A stretch of DNA of 64,000 bases, from assembly GCA_025449115.1 (NCBI GenBank), contig JAHLKC010000159.1:20587-84586 (forward strand), in the 5' to 3' direction. This DNA is from Chytridium lagenaria (Eukaryota; Chytridiomycota; Chytridiomycetes; Chytridiales; Chytridiaceae). Shown piece after piece: positions 21,603-33,012 of the stretch; within the stretch, counting starts at the first letter, position 1, and the number at the start of each line of letters is the position of its first letter. Position numbers and translations under genes: made by a program. The notes under the pieces were generated by a model that searched no databases, had not been told where the DNA came from, and was given only the letters and a program-made list of their open reading frames with translations.

Positions 21603-22799
21603 TTATCTCTCCTCCATCTCTTCCAACGAACCTTCATCCTCGTCTTCCATCCCTTCATCTTCCACATCCGCCTCAACCCCCCTTTCCATCTCCTCCCTCG
21701 AAAATTCCCTCTCCGCTTCTTCTTCCACAGCTATCTCAATCCCCTCCCAATCCACTCCCTTCATCTCAGGAAACCAAGTCTCCCCTATCCTCCTCACAAA
21801 TCTCACCAAATTCGGATATCCCATCAAAGCCTTCGTAGGTCTATCCTCCCCATCCAACCCTGCAATAAGAAATTACAGAGAAAACCGAACGCAACACAAT
21901 CAAACGATGTAGGGTGTTCTGTGCTCATGAAATAGTCGTCTCCACCGAGGAGCGAAGAAAGCGAGGCGAAACGCGTGTTCAGGAAGGGCGAGGCCTTCAG
22001 CTTCGGTCAGACAGTGTGCAGTGAGACGTTGATTTTCCGCTTGCCGTTTTGCAAGAAACGGGACAAGAAAATACTTAACCGCAGCGGGGGCTTTTGGGAA
22101 CAAGCAACGTTTCAACCATCCACTATTCCGCTTCTTCCATCTATAATAAACCAACTACAAACAAAAATCAACACCGCATAAACTTTTGTATACCTAAAAC
22201 CTGTTTCCCAATTCCATCCTCCAACATGCTTCGATACGCTTCCATAGCAGACCGACCAGCAGGCATGACCTGTTTATCAATAGAAACATCGTACTTTTCT
22301 TGCAGCCATTTAATAGAGAATTGAGAGTCGGGGATCTGAATATCGTTGTAGGTGATGTAGGGTTTCTTTCCCTTTTTAGAGAAGGGGGAGTCTGTGCAGA
22401 GGATGTAGGGGATGGACGAGACGCGGAGGTAGGTTTCGAGTTTCAGGCAGTAGGCGGACTGTGGTGTTAAGTTAGAAAAGTATGCATACTGAAACAAACT
22501 GGATGGAAAACATCGGAACGCAATTCAACTATTTCTTAAAACACTGAACTCACATAGGAAGGTATCCCGGGATGTAAAGTCGGCCTTGCGAAGGCATGCA
22601 ACACCACAGTATCCGGAGGGAACCTTGATGTCAAGACTTTTCCGGTAAAGTTGCCCCTCAAGTACGCAACTGAGATGATGCCTATCGATATCGATGAAAC
22701 GAGCAGTAAGAATGTCGCTGCGGTGGTAAAGGATCCGTCTGCATCTGTGAAGGTCTCCAGCATGATCGGCAGTTGAGTGACAATTTTTTGAGAGGACAT
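21603..22799 (-). CDS. FAX/metaxin-like GST-fold membrane protein, copy B
   Basis: Paralogue of the gene at 12890-14141 on the opposite strand. Exon 1 (22799-22554) starts MSSQKIVTQLP, has a transmembrane segment FLLLVSSISIGIISVAYL and the strand TVVLHAFARP. Exon 2 (22458-22201) is 258 nt, the same length and phase as in copy A, with SAYCLKLETYLRVSSIPYIL and KKPYITYNDIQIPDSQF. Exon 3 from 22154 has LVYYRWKK, then in shifted frames SLLGGDDYFMSTEHPTSF and DCVAFGFLCNF (the GST-C signature matching copy A's YLMGTPEPTSLDCVAYAF), YPNLVRFVRRIGE, and an acidic Glu-rich tail. Two or more frame changes occur between 21860 and 22020. Role as for copy A: membrane-anchored GST-fold protein of unknown activity. 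Confidence 0.82.
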
Positions 22800-23046
22800 C
22801 TTGGTGGGATGCGTTCAAGAAGCGGAGCTCGGCTATGGATTTTTACAATCTGTATCTTCTGAAGATTAAAGAAAAAAACTTTGCGGTTCTATTGACGAAT
22901 TTTAGTCAACAGCAATAGATATATAAAATTACAAAGTGCAAAAGGTGCGCGAAAGCAGAAAAGGGTGTCGTTGGTTTCTTGCAAGAAGTTAGCGAAAGAT
23001 CAGAAAAAGTATTCGAGAGGTTTCAGAAGAATGATTATATGATTGC

Positions 23047-23082
23047 AAAAAAAAACAAAAAAAAAAAAAAAAAAAAAAAACA
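23047..23082. repeat. Poly-A tract interrupted by C
   Basis: An A-rich tract of about 36 bases with one internal C, in the flank between FAX-like copy B and the next minus-strand gene. No coding part of a retroelement lies next to it, so it is either a simple repeat or the tail of a lost element. Confidence 0.7.
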
Positions 23083-23132
23083 AAGGCCGCAAGACTGTAA
23101 ACGCTTGGAAAAGGTCAGCCACGCCTGAAGTT

Positions 23133-23536
23133 TTAATAGTATCCAGTCACGATGAACTCGCGATCGGACCGACTGAAATGGAATCCCCCGTCGGTCCCTC
23201 GTAGCAACCGCACCGTTCCCGTCGCAGAACTCGAACTATCCGTTCCAGTTAGCAGAGGATCCAAAGCCAGCACAAGCTCTCCCGCCCACAGATACTGTTG
23301 CGCAATCTTTATCAAGTAAGCTTTAAACGCCGTAAGGTTAACTTGGCCTTCGTCTGAATGATCAAAATATTGACCGTACCAGTACGGGCGGGGTAAACGG
23401 ACCATCCTCGAATGTAAGTTTACCGTCACGGAGGGCAGAGACTTCGGCATCAGCTAAAGGGACCCCAAGCATCGATCAAGACGTCCAAATATGAAGACTT
23501 GAGGAGTACAGATGTGGAGCTGGATGACGGCGTCAT
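23133..23536 (-). CDS. Hypothetical protein
   Basis: Unrecognised minus-strand gene without introns. The ATG at 23534-23536 gives MTPSSSSTSVLLKSSYLDVL; the frame then shifts near 23450 (DAEVSALRDGKLTFEDG in one frame) and again to the main frame, RLPRPYWYGQYFDHSDEGQV, YLIKIAQQYLWAGELVLALD, and ends REFIVTGYY. Two single-base changes would give one protein of about 130 residues. The alternating Leu/Val pattern at the C-terminus suggests beta strands. No motif identified. Confidence 0.45.
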
Positions 23537-24150
23537 TTCTTCAAAACACAAACATCTGATCAGCTCAACAAAAAAGTTTGTTTCACAAGATTCTGTTTGT
23601 CATTTTGCCCTCCAGCCTCTTCAGTCGTTTTCAAAGTGCAGCACGAGAGTCAGCTAACACCGTCATCGATGCGCTCTGAACGCCTTCAACAATAGCACCT
23701 TGCCATTGTGCCCACACGCATATGCGGGGCTAGGCAACCGATATCTTACGCAGCATCGGCGGATGTGGTGGACGAGAAACTCATCGTTTGGTGTCGTCAA
23801 AGACGTTTGAAGGTGTGATTTACATGATTACCATCATCTCGCTCTCCTCATCAGAACGATGGCAATCGCATCAACAGGAGCTCTTTGTTATTCACTCACC
23901 ACCTTTTTTCGAATTCCGATTCTTTCGTCAGACGTTTGCAAGAGCCTGTCGACCACCTTACACCTACAACCCCGATCCTGCCCTTCTGCACAGTCTGTGC
24001 TTGACGACATCGGCGGACATCATCCATCAAAGTTACATCTGGAAGAACGCTAATCACTTTAAACGTAGATTCTACCCGTGAGCTCTTTACCATCGTTGTC
24101 ATTTTGTTTTCTTGGAAGTCAGGGCAGGCTCTAATCATACTTCACAGACT
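23537..24150. other. Region between divergent genes
   Basis: It should contain the promoters of the minus-strand gene at 23133-23536 and of the plus-strand gene below. Some protein-like frame exists near 23859-24053 (MAIASTGALCYSLTTFF), possibly a 5' exon of the next gene, but I cannot join it. Confidence 0.3.
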
Positions 24151-26781
24151 ATGCGGTCCACAAGCCAACGCATTGACACTTCAGTATTGATCAACGTCAT
24201 TAGAAAGATGGCAGAAAGAGTCCAAGTGACTCTAAAAGTGATCCAAGGGATACTTGATGCTGTTAGTTCCCTTTTTTGAAAATTGCTGCTTCTGACACTT
24301 GGCTTGCTCTTCCAGGATATTGAGGGCGATCATAGGAATCTCGAAACCTTGATTACGTACATTAAGAGATATGACGACGCAGCCTATCTTGCGAGGTGCC
24401 CGGAATTTTCGGTGCAGTCTTTGAAATGCATGAGAATCGACTTGATCGTGCCCATTCAAAAACTAAAGAAAAGGGAGAAGGCGGGACAGCGCGTTCGGCC
24501 GTTCAAAATTCTGGTGACTCCCTATTACTTTTCTGGCACATCCTAACTAGAGGTTCTCTCTTGAAGGACGGCCAAATAATTGCAGAAGTTAAATCAGAAG
24601 TTAAGAGGGTTTCAGAGCCGGAGAATTGCATCCTGGTACGTCGATCCATGATTTCTCTTACTTATTTGTTTTAGCCGATTAAGGCAAACATCAACCGTGA
24701 AAATCAGATAGTCACCGTTGCGTCATCCTGCGATGTAAGCAACGACACATCAGCTTTTGTAACTGGGGCACATGCCGACGAGACTGAGAACAAGAATGCT
24801 CAGATTTTTGACAAGGAGTTTTGCGGACCCAAGAAGACTATGGCGTCGGTTGGATTTAATATTTTTTTTAGGACTGATTTAATATAGTCTGATGTTGAGG
24901 AAGAACGTCATACTTTGGCTTGTGATGTTGGTGTTGATATGGTGGCCAAAGACAAAGAAATCGGCGACGCGGAGGTTGTTTATCATGAAAGGGAGACTGA
25001 AACCAGTTCTACAACGGTTTGTTCTCAATCCTGAATATTTATGTCTGACATCTTGTAGTCAAATAATGTGGAATATGAGAATGGCGTGCCGGCATCGCGA
25101 GCCTGCCATGAAAATGTCGAGTGCACATACGAAAACCCCTCTGAAGACAGAATTTTTGAAGAATCTCGTGAGATGGTTGACAAAATTGGGCTCGAAAGTA
25201 AAGTTATGGAAGAGAAGAACATGGTCTATGAGCGATATGAGGAGGCTCTTAAGCGCATCATTGACATAATTGATGCCGAGATTGAGCTTAATTGTAAAAT
25301 GGAGCACATTATATTTACCGCCGCAGAGCCTTTGCTGACTGGCCCTCTACCTTTGTTCCCGGAATTCACCGCCGCTGACATGAAGAGATTTGTGGTAAGT
25401 CAATACTCTGATCATCTTGTATATTCTTCAAATAGCGATCTTCACGATGATTTTGATAAAGCTAATCTTAATTCGATTTATAGAGAAACAGGGACGTGAA
25501 GATGAAGTCTCCGGAAGAAATCGTTACTATGCTTTTTGAGGAAGAAGAGCCTTCTTTGAGCGGTTTCGACGACGTTGATATTTGTCGATGTGCTGAGCTT
25601 GAGGTGATAGCATGATATATGGCCTTTACATACAAACTAAACGATTTCTTCAGACTTTGGATGACGATGATTTAGCGATATTTGATCCTGCAGACTACAC
25701 GCATTATGATATTCTTGTGCGTGACAGGTCAGTGAGTTTGGAGACTTCGGAAGAGCCTACTTTTCTATCAGAGGACGCTCTTAGTTCTCCACAATACTCT
25801 CCACCAACCTACTCTTTCCCCCCCGGTCTCCACCCTCACCCATCCCACCCCGTCCCGTACCACTACGATTCCGTTAGAAAGCCTCGTCTTTTGTCAACCC
25901 TCACGTCGGTTTTTGATCAGGTGAATGGTGGATCTGAGCAAAGCGGTCATGTGTATGCGTATTCTGTTCAGGATGGATCCCGTTATTATCAGAGCTCAAA
26001 TTATGCGCAGCCGGATACCTATGTCGGGGACCCCGTGAAAAAGTGTTACCCTGCACCGCTTACTTCTATGTTTGAGTCTGGATGGAATGCTGGCTTCGGA
26101 GAGACTGGTCGTCAGGAGATGCATGCCGTCGATTATGGATCACTTCCTGTTCCAAGAAACCCACTTATGTATGAGTATGAGGGACCGCAGCATACGGATT
26201 TCAAACCCTTTGGTCACGCCTTTGACCGTAAAGCATTTGGACTCGATCTTCCTTCTCTTCCACAGAACCCACAAGCAGCTCAAGAGTACCGTCATACATT
26301 ACCGTCGGATTCTATGTTCGGTTACGGACTCCCTCCTCTCCCAAAAAAAGCTCCTCAAGAACCTGCACCTATTATCCCGTCTTTTTTCGAATGGAAAGCA
26401 CAACAAGTCCTCACCCGCCAAACCAATACCCAATCCCTCCCTGCCTCTTACGCTCCCCCAACCCGCACCATCGCTCCCTCCGCCGATTCCTTCGAATCCA
26501 TGTTCTCTGCGTTCCACCAGCCCACTGGTACAGATGATGATGATTATGTATGTTTGCCGGATGACCTCCCGCTGTATCAGCCGAGACCGAGGACGTCTGT
26601 AGATGTGGAGGCGATGAAGAGGTTGGCAGAGTGGGAGGGGACTTGGGACGAAGAAGACAAAGAGGAGGAGGAGGAGGAAGAGACAGGATTTGAGATGGGG
26701 AAATTACCGGACGTGGAGAAGGTGAAGAGACGATTTGGGGGCGGAGACTGGCAGTATGTTTTTAATTTATTGGATTTGTAG
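24151..26781 (+). CDS. Hypothetical acidic protein, several exons with a long Pro/Ser-rich last exon
   Basis: Unrecognised plus-strand gene. A possible start is the ATG at 24151 (MRSTSQRIDTSVLINVIRKM). Exons separated by short introns carry a helical N-terminal part (RNLETLITYIKRYDDAAYLA), an acidic middle (ENKNAQIFDKEFCGPKK; EEERHTLACDVGVDMVAKDK), a probable coiled coil (DKIGLESKVMEEKNMVYERY near 25190), and EEIVTMLFEEEEPSLSGFDD near 25520. The last exon starts at about 25654 after an acceptor and is open to the stop at 26779-26781; it has Pro/Ser/Tyr-rich low complexity (SPPTYSFPPGLHPHPSHPVP), then an acidic Glu run near 26660 and a final MGKLPDVEKVKRRFGGGDWQ. Structure suggests a disordered adaptor or regulatory protein; nothing more specific can be said. 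Confidence 0.55.
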
Positions 26782-27056
26782 GGTGGTTTATTTTATTTAT
26801 TTATTTATTTTCGTTTTTATTTGTATACACCTCCTTTATAGCATCATCATTAAAAAATACAACATTTAATTAATCTTCTGGCGGATTATTTGCTTATTGT
26901 TCTCCTGTGTCAGTATTCTTGATATCTATTTCTTTTTCGTGTATTAGACAAAACGAAAGGCGACGGAGTAAAACGAGAAAAGGATATATATTGAAAAGAA
27001 GCCCAAAAACAGAACATCTCTAAAAACACCCTCATACGTAGCCATCCCCATTTCGT

Positions 27057-30000
27057 TTACATCGCAAAAGAATCCATCAACTCCCTGATCTCTAAATACG
27101 CTCTATTCTCCAACTTATCCAACCCAAACCCATAATGACTTCCATCCACCTCACAATAAAAGAAGGCCTTCAAATACTCCAACACAAGGTCATACACCAT
27201 GACCTGTTTCCTCTCTGAATCCGTCAACGGCTTCAACGCCGGTTTCTGCGGCGCCGCAGGACCTCGACCATACGTTGTCCGATTCTTCTTGATCGCTTCC
27301 GATGTTTTGGTCGAAGTAGCACCGGCAGCCCCAAACACATTAACTTGCTGAAACATCTTTTGTACAAGCTCGTTCCACACAACCATACACATGAGACTAG
27401 GGCTTGCAACCTCCTTCTCGTGCTGTTTCTCCAACGCCGGGTTGATGGTAATATCATTGCTCGATGCGCCGGTGAGGGTGGACGCGCGGTTGTTGGCGCA
27501 TCGTCGAACCCTTTGAGACGGTTGCCTTCGTTCAAGAAGGGTAGCTGCGGCGAAGGAAGTCGTTGAGGCGCGGACGATCAAGAGTTTCGTTGAAAAGGGA
27601 GAGGGATTTTTCAAGGTAGGTGAAGATGGGATTCATGGCTTCTTCGATTTTTTCTCGGTGGGGAGGTGGAGTTGCTTTGGAAGGTAAAGAGGGAGGAGGA
27701 GGAGAACTTGTCGACGATTTTTTTCCATTCCGAGGAGGTGTAACGGACAATCTATATTCAGAATGTTAGCCAAAAAGCATCATGCCTGAAACACGCGGAA
27801 AGCGAGGTAAAAAGGGGATCCCACTCACCCTATCCACAAAAATCGCCACCATTCTTTCCGCAGCCGTCTTCAAAATTTCCTGCGACCTGATCACCCAGAA
27901 ATCGATGTCATCAATTTCTCCCTGTCGTCTCACACGAATCAAGAGTTTCCCCTGCGGTTCCAATTCAAACACCTCATCGTGCGTCAAGTAATCCGAGTAT
28001 TTGGAGTCACGAAGGTAGAGTTGGCGTTTCGAGATACCGCACTTATCATCGGGAAGGGCTTGACGTCTTCATCCCAGACTTCGAAACCGAGGAAGGATTG
28101 GGAGTCGAGCATGTGTTGAGGAAGGTTGACATCAAAGTGCTGAGAAACAAGATAGATTAGACGATAATAAAAAGAAAGCGAAGAACAAAAAATTAAAGAT
28201 CTTGGAACAGCTTAAAACCCACCTGATTCCAAACCGGATTCAAATTCTTAAAAATCGTCGTAGTCCTCGCCAACTCCGCCCCCATCACCATAATCCTCAC
28301 ATAAGGATCACTCGTAGTCAAATCACAAATCTGCAAATCATGCGCTCTCACAATCGTAATCTTATATTTATGATGATTCTCTGGCGCGTCTTCCGTTCGT
28401 TTCGCCTCAGGGTTGATCATGCCAACACGATCCGATATGCCGAGTTCATGGAAAATGAATTTGAGTTGCAAGTCGGCTCCAACAATGTTATTGAGTTTCA
28501 TGCAAGACTCGTTGGAAAAGGAGATGGCCATGTCAGAGTTTTCGTTTTGCATTGTTTCAAATTCTTCGAGGATGATCTCTTTGTAAAGTTCGAGAGATTT
28601 GAAGGTGACCTTAACACAGTATGAGTATATTCGCTCTTCCAAAAAGGAAAAAAAAGTGAGTACCTTGATGAAAAGCAAGTAGAGGTCCTCCTTTTTGGAC
28701 GCATTTACGGTATTCAATTTCTTCATGAAGCGAAGACCGTTGTTGAAGAAGGTAAAAATATCTCTTACAGACGCGCTGAACATGGTCGAAGGTGGCATGA
28801 TCGGTTTATACTAAACAAGTCAAAGTGGAATTAATTCAAACTTCATACAAAAACAAAAAGTTTCTTATGATAAAAAACCACTCACATTATCAACCTTAAT
28901 GGCATTCAACACCCACTGCTTCCATTTATCATCTGTCCTGCTCAACCATTCCGCAATGAACGGTCTGAAAAACTCTTCAATATTGAACTGCGCTTTACTA
29001 AAAAAACACCACCAGAAGTCAGTTCAAATACCAGTTATCACCCAATAAAAATAAAAAGCCTTACTCCACCGTCTCCGGTTCCAACTTTGAGAACAAATTC
29101 GACACCTCCTGATAAAGCCCATGAGGTCCCAACACATCATCAATAGAAATCCGTTCCAAATTCTTCAACACCATCCTCAGATTCTCCATCTTGATGATAT
29201 AGAACTTCATATAGGTTTCCTCCACCAAACTCCTCACTCGGACCGTCTTGGCGATAGGGTCTGGGAAATGATGGGCGAATTTCTCGATATCGAGGAGATG
29301 AGCTTGACGAGGGAGATGGCGTTGTAAAGTTCATCTTCTTCTGAGAGTTTGGTGGAGACGGTGGAAACTGAGGAATTGTCGGTGCGGTCAGGGGTGTTGG
29401 CACCGGGGATGGAGGCGGATTCTTTTTCGAGTTCGTTGAAGCGGGCAATGATGGCGCCCTGCAAGTCATGTAGTTAGTCCAACCAATAGTGAAAAGGTGT
29501 CGAACCTGAAGTATCCCTGTCATGATTTCCGGAATATTCTCAAGCAATCCATCTGAATACATTCTATACGCATTATTCTGATTAATCCGCATCATCAAAT
29601 CCGCGAGATGTTTCACGGTCATCCTCGACACAGAAGGTTCACCCTTGAGGAGTTCAATAAAGTTCTTCAAGATATCCTGAAGTCCTTTGTTGAGCTTCTT
29701 CAAAAGGAAGATATGGTACTCGATCTTGTTTAATGATTAGCATAGAGAAAGGGGACAAAAGGGGCTCACATCGCTGATACGCATGTGCTGGATGTCGTTT
29801 GTGAGGTTGAAGAGAGGTGTGATCCGTACGGCAAGATGGCTGAGTGATACCTCACCCTCAAGGAATCCGTCGATAAAGTATTCATGAAGTGCAAGGTCTC
29901 TGCAATCCTTGCTGATTTGCCATCTAAAAAACAATACCGATTGCATTAGAAATGGCCCATACCAGAATAATAAAAAGACAGTTAAGAGATATTATACCGT

Positions 30001-31578
30001 TGAGCACATTCTGAAATTAGATGCTTGCTGGTTTTAGAAAACTCGGCTTCTTCCGGCTTGACGTTTGCCGGGATGGATGTGAGATCATGTTCCATGCATT
30101 TCTTCAAAAGCGCCTTCAAGTAGGTTCTCCGTTTCGGTGGGAAGAAGAGCTTCTTGCTGTCCTCAATCTAAGAAATAAAGAAGAAATGAATATTCAAAAT
30201 TTAGCCCCTGTCGCTGAAGAGAACAAAACATAGTTAAAAGAAAGATCTCTCACTCACCCCTGAATATTCGGATGTCTCAACAGCAGTACTTTCCTAAACC
30301 CGTTCATCGTCGCCAGCTCTTTCAACTTCCAATTCTCATAAGCCTCATTCGAGCTAAAATCATTTTTAGGCGCAGACGGCACATTCGACTGCTCCAAAGA
30401 CCTAATATAAGCCTCCAACTCCCCCAACGAGATCCTTTCCGAGCAAATCTTTTTCACATGCAACACATTCGCGCTATGCTCCTCTGTCGTTATATTAAAC
30501 ACAATCCTCAACCAATCCGCCAACGGTGTTTTATCCGTCGCCTGGATCCCTTTCGTCTCCAACAGGAACCTCGAAAGGTGGGCTTTCAGGGCCGCATTGT
30601 TTTCTGCACGCTCTTTGAGGAAATGATGTTCGAGTGCCTCTCGAGAATTTTTTTCTTGGTTCAGGGCTTCGCGGATCGTGTTGATAAACATTTCGGTGGT
30701 TTTAAGGAAGGTGGAGTCGTAACTGGATGGATCGAGTTTTAGGGGTTTTATCTCTCGTTCCATGTAGGTGGCGAGGAGGGTAAGGAGGAGGTTGATGTCG
30801 GCCATTTGAGCGGGTTTGATGTGGACGGCTTGTTCGCAGAACCTATGCCATCGTTAACAAACGTCTCTTCCGGAACTATCGAAGTATACAACAAAACTTA
30901 CTTTAAACCAGCCATAGCAAAGTGCTTTGTGTGGTCCACCTTTGGGATCATCTTCAAAACCTCCGCCTTCTGCTTCACCCTTTAAAAGGAACCCCGGTTA
31001 AATGCCAGAAAGCCTCAAGATCACCACAACTTACCTCGCCAAAAACACATTGATCGTGGTCACCGACAAGAACAAACTATTTCCCGACACCTTACTCATA
31101 ACCTGTTCCGGTTCCTTCATCTTGATCGACAGACTCTCCAAAGCTCCCGTAATATTCTCTCCAAACGTTGCAGCATGCATCGGCGCATGATGCGGAGCAG
31201 GGGGCGCTGCAACGACGGCTTTCGGTGCATCTGCAACTGATAACGGGTACAACGCACAGATCAAAGAAGCCATGTAGGCGTCTTTGACGTCTTGATCGGC
31301 TTCAGAAAGTGTGAAGAGTTGACCAGCGGACGGGATGGGGGTGGTCGACGCATGGCGGTTTTTTGATAACGAGTGCGGAAGATGGTGCCGGCGGCGCCAC
31401 CGGGTTTCAAGGTGTCCATGCCAGTTCGGAGATTGCTGCGGGGCGAGCCGCTGGAGGAGGAGCTTGGGGGGTTAGGGAGAGGCCTGGAACCATATTGGGG
31501 TTGAGGGAGGTTGAAGCTGTTGGATTGTTGGCCGTATTGATGAGGGGCTTGGTTGCCGTAGCTTGGGCGTTGATACAT
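27057..31578 (-). CDS. Munc13/Ync13-like protein with MUN and C2 domains
   Basis: Large minus-strand gene of the Munc13 superfamily, which primes or tethers vesicles for SNARE-dependent exocytosis; fungal members such as Ync13 act at the plasma membrane and division site. The ATG at 31576-31578 begins MYQRPSYGNQAPHQYGQQSN, a Gln/Pro-rich disordered N-terminus. MUN/MHD-type helical exons follow: MADINLLLTLLATYMEREIK, KICSERISLGELEAYIRSLE, EEAEFSKTSKHLISECAQRW, ALHEYFIDGFLEGEVSL, MTVKHLADLMMRINQNNAYR. A C2 domain spans exons near 28340 (KITIVRAHDLQICDLTTSD, with DPYVRIMV) and 28100-27780 (FLGFEVWDEDVKPFPDDKCG); its Asp residues suit calcium binding. The C-terminal MHD2-type part contains YLEKSLSLFNETLDRPRLND and LEYLKAFFYCEVDGSHYG, stop at 27057. 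Introns are 45-100 nt. A frame change lies near 27535. About 1,100-1,200 residues expected, the right size for the family. Confidence 0.85.
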
Positions 31579-32188
31579 TTTCGAGGAAGGATCCGCCCCT
31601 GTGCTAGCCTCTGCTGTATAGAGTGGATCAGCCTGTGTTCAAGTGCGGTGATGGTTTCAAAATTTGTGAGGGCAAGACGCTTTTTGAACTGACGCATTCT
31701 ATCGACGACAGGGAATCTGGACGGAATAACGCGAGTATGACGCATGATTAGGAAGGCCTTCATTTACAGCATTGGCATTGGAAACGTTTGATTTAAAGAA
31801 GATTCAATTTTCGATATTGAACTGTACAGGAAGATATAAACGGAAGACGCATATACAGAAATGCAAGACGATAAACCCCACCGAGTCCTCCTCCAAAAGT
31901 GAAAAAAAAAGCTGCAAAGTAATAAAAGATGTACGTATCGACAGAGAAACTAGTAGAAAAAAATGGGCAGCAGCGACGGAATGGAAAGAAACGTAAAACA
32001 AAGATTCAGAAAAGAAAACGAAAATGCCCATAAAAGAAAGGGTATCGATCACGCGCCTAATTCAATAGCAGAAGAGCTTTCAATTGGACCAAGTACAAAG
32101 CAGCATGCATCCAAAGGATCAGTATACCCAAATGTCAGCAACAATCACATTCTAAGAACAAGGAGGTTATGAAAGGGTCAGATTGTAA
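31579..32188. other. Intergenic region upstream of the Munc13-like gene
   Basis: Contains the promoter side of the Munc13-like gene and the 3' flank of the small Cys-rich gene. An alternative in-frame-looking minus-strand start at 31763 (MKAFLIMRHTRVIPSRF) overlaps the first exon in another frame; I see no reason to prefer it. The rest is A-rich. Confidence 0.35.
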
Positions 32189-32454
32189 TCATGAAGACAT
32201 ACCACAACAGCATCCAGCACACATTGCCGTAAAGCACAGTACAATACTATTACAGCAACAACACCAAGCGGTCGTCGCAACCGCCTCAGCGTTCTGCTGA
32301 GCACTCCAGTCTCCCTCAGCTAAAGTTATAACGTTACCTCCCCATCCTTCTTATAAAACCAGATTAATCACTCACCCTTGACATTCTGCGCATCTGCATC
32401 CATCAAAGGAATCGCTTGAGGTGCGGCATGGTGACTGTCGGCGGTGGTGTTCAT
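32189..32454 (-). CDS. Small cysteine-rich CYSTM-like protein
   Basis: Two-exon gene, intact: exon 1 32454-32376, a 56-nt GT-AG intron, exon 2 32319-32189; 69 residues. It starts MNTTADSHHAAPQAIPLMD, a polar N-terminus, and ends in a short Cys-rich hydrophobic segment, WCCCCNSIVLCFTAMCAGCC followed by a few residues and the stop TGA. A short polar N-terminus with a terminal Cys-cluster membrane segment is the plan of CYSTM (cysteine-rich transmembrane module) proteins, linked in other eukaryotes to metal and stress tolerance. The Cys residues may also be palmitoylated. The intron restores one frame exactly, which supports the model. It is too short for routine gene calling. Family assignment is by pattern only. 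Confidence 0.65.
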
Positions 32455-33012
32455 GGAGCGAGTCTTTCTTGCTTGTTAAAGGATTTGTGGTTTGTCAAAT
32501 TAGACACTGAAACGCCTTATTTTTTGATGATGGCATCTCCATACTTTGAATCGGCGTCTATTGAATGAGGTGTCAGACGGTGTAGAAACAAAAAAAGTCA
32601 CACTATCGACTCCATCATATGCGTATCATGCATCCTTAAAACAAAAAGAAAACATGAGGTAAAATTGAGATGGGTTAGCAACAAGATAGGTAAAGATAAA
32701 ATACTAAAAACTCCACTTTAAACAAAACATAAATTCTGACAGATTGCAAAAAAAGACCGAATTCAAGAATAAAATCTCTGTTCATCAAAAAATATACATG
32801 CCTTCAAGGTAAGGAAAATGATTTGGGAGAAGGGAATGACAAAAAAAGGAAAAGTGCGCCAGCGACCAAGTAAAAGGAAAACCAACATTTTATGGCATGC
32901 AAGGAAAAAAGTAATTGGAGTTCTGGTGTTGGGAGTGCGGAGGGATAAAGGGAAACATTATCAAACAAAATAACCCTATGAGAATATACCCCAAACAAAA
33001 TCCTAACTCCTC
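32455..33012. other. Intergenic region
   Basis: A-rich sequence between the small Cys-rich gene and the 3' end of the membrane-protein gene. No exon or RNA seen. Confidence 0.35.
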
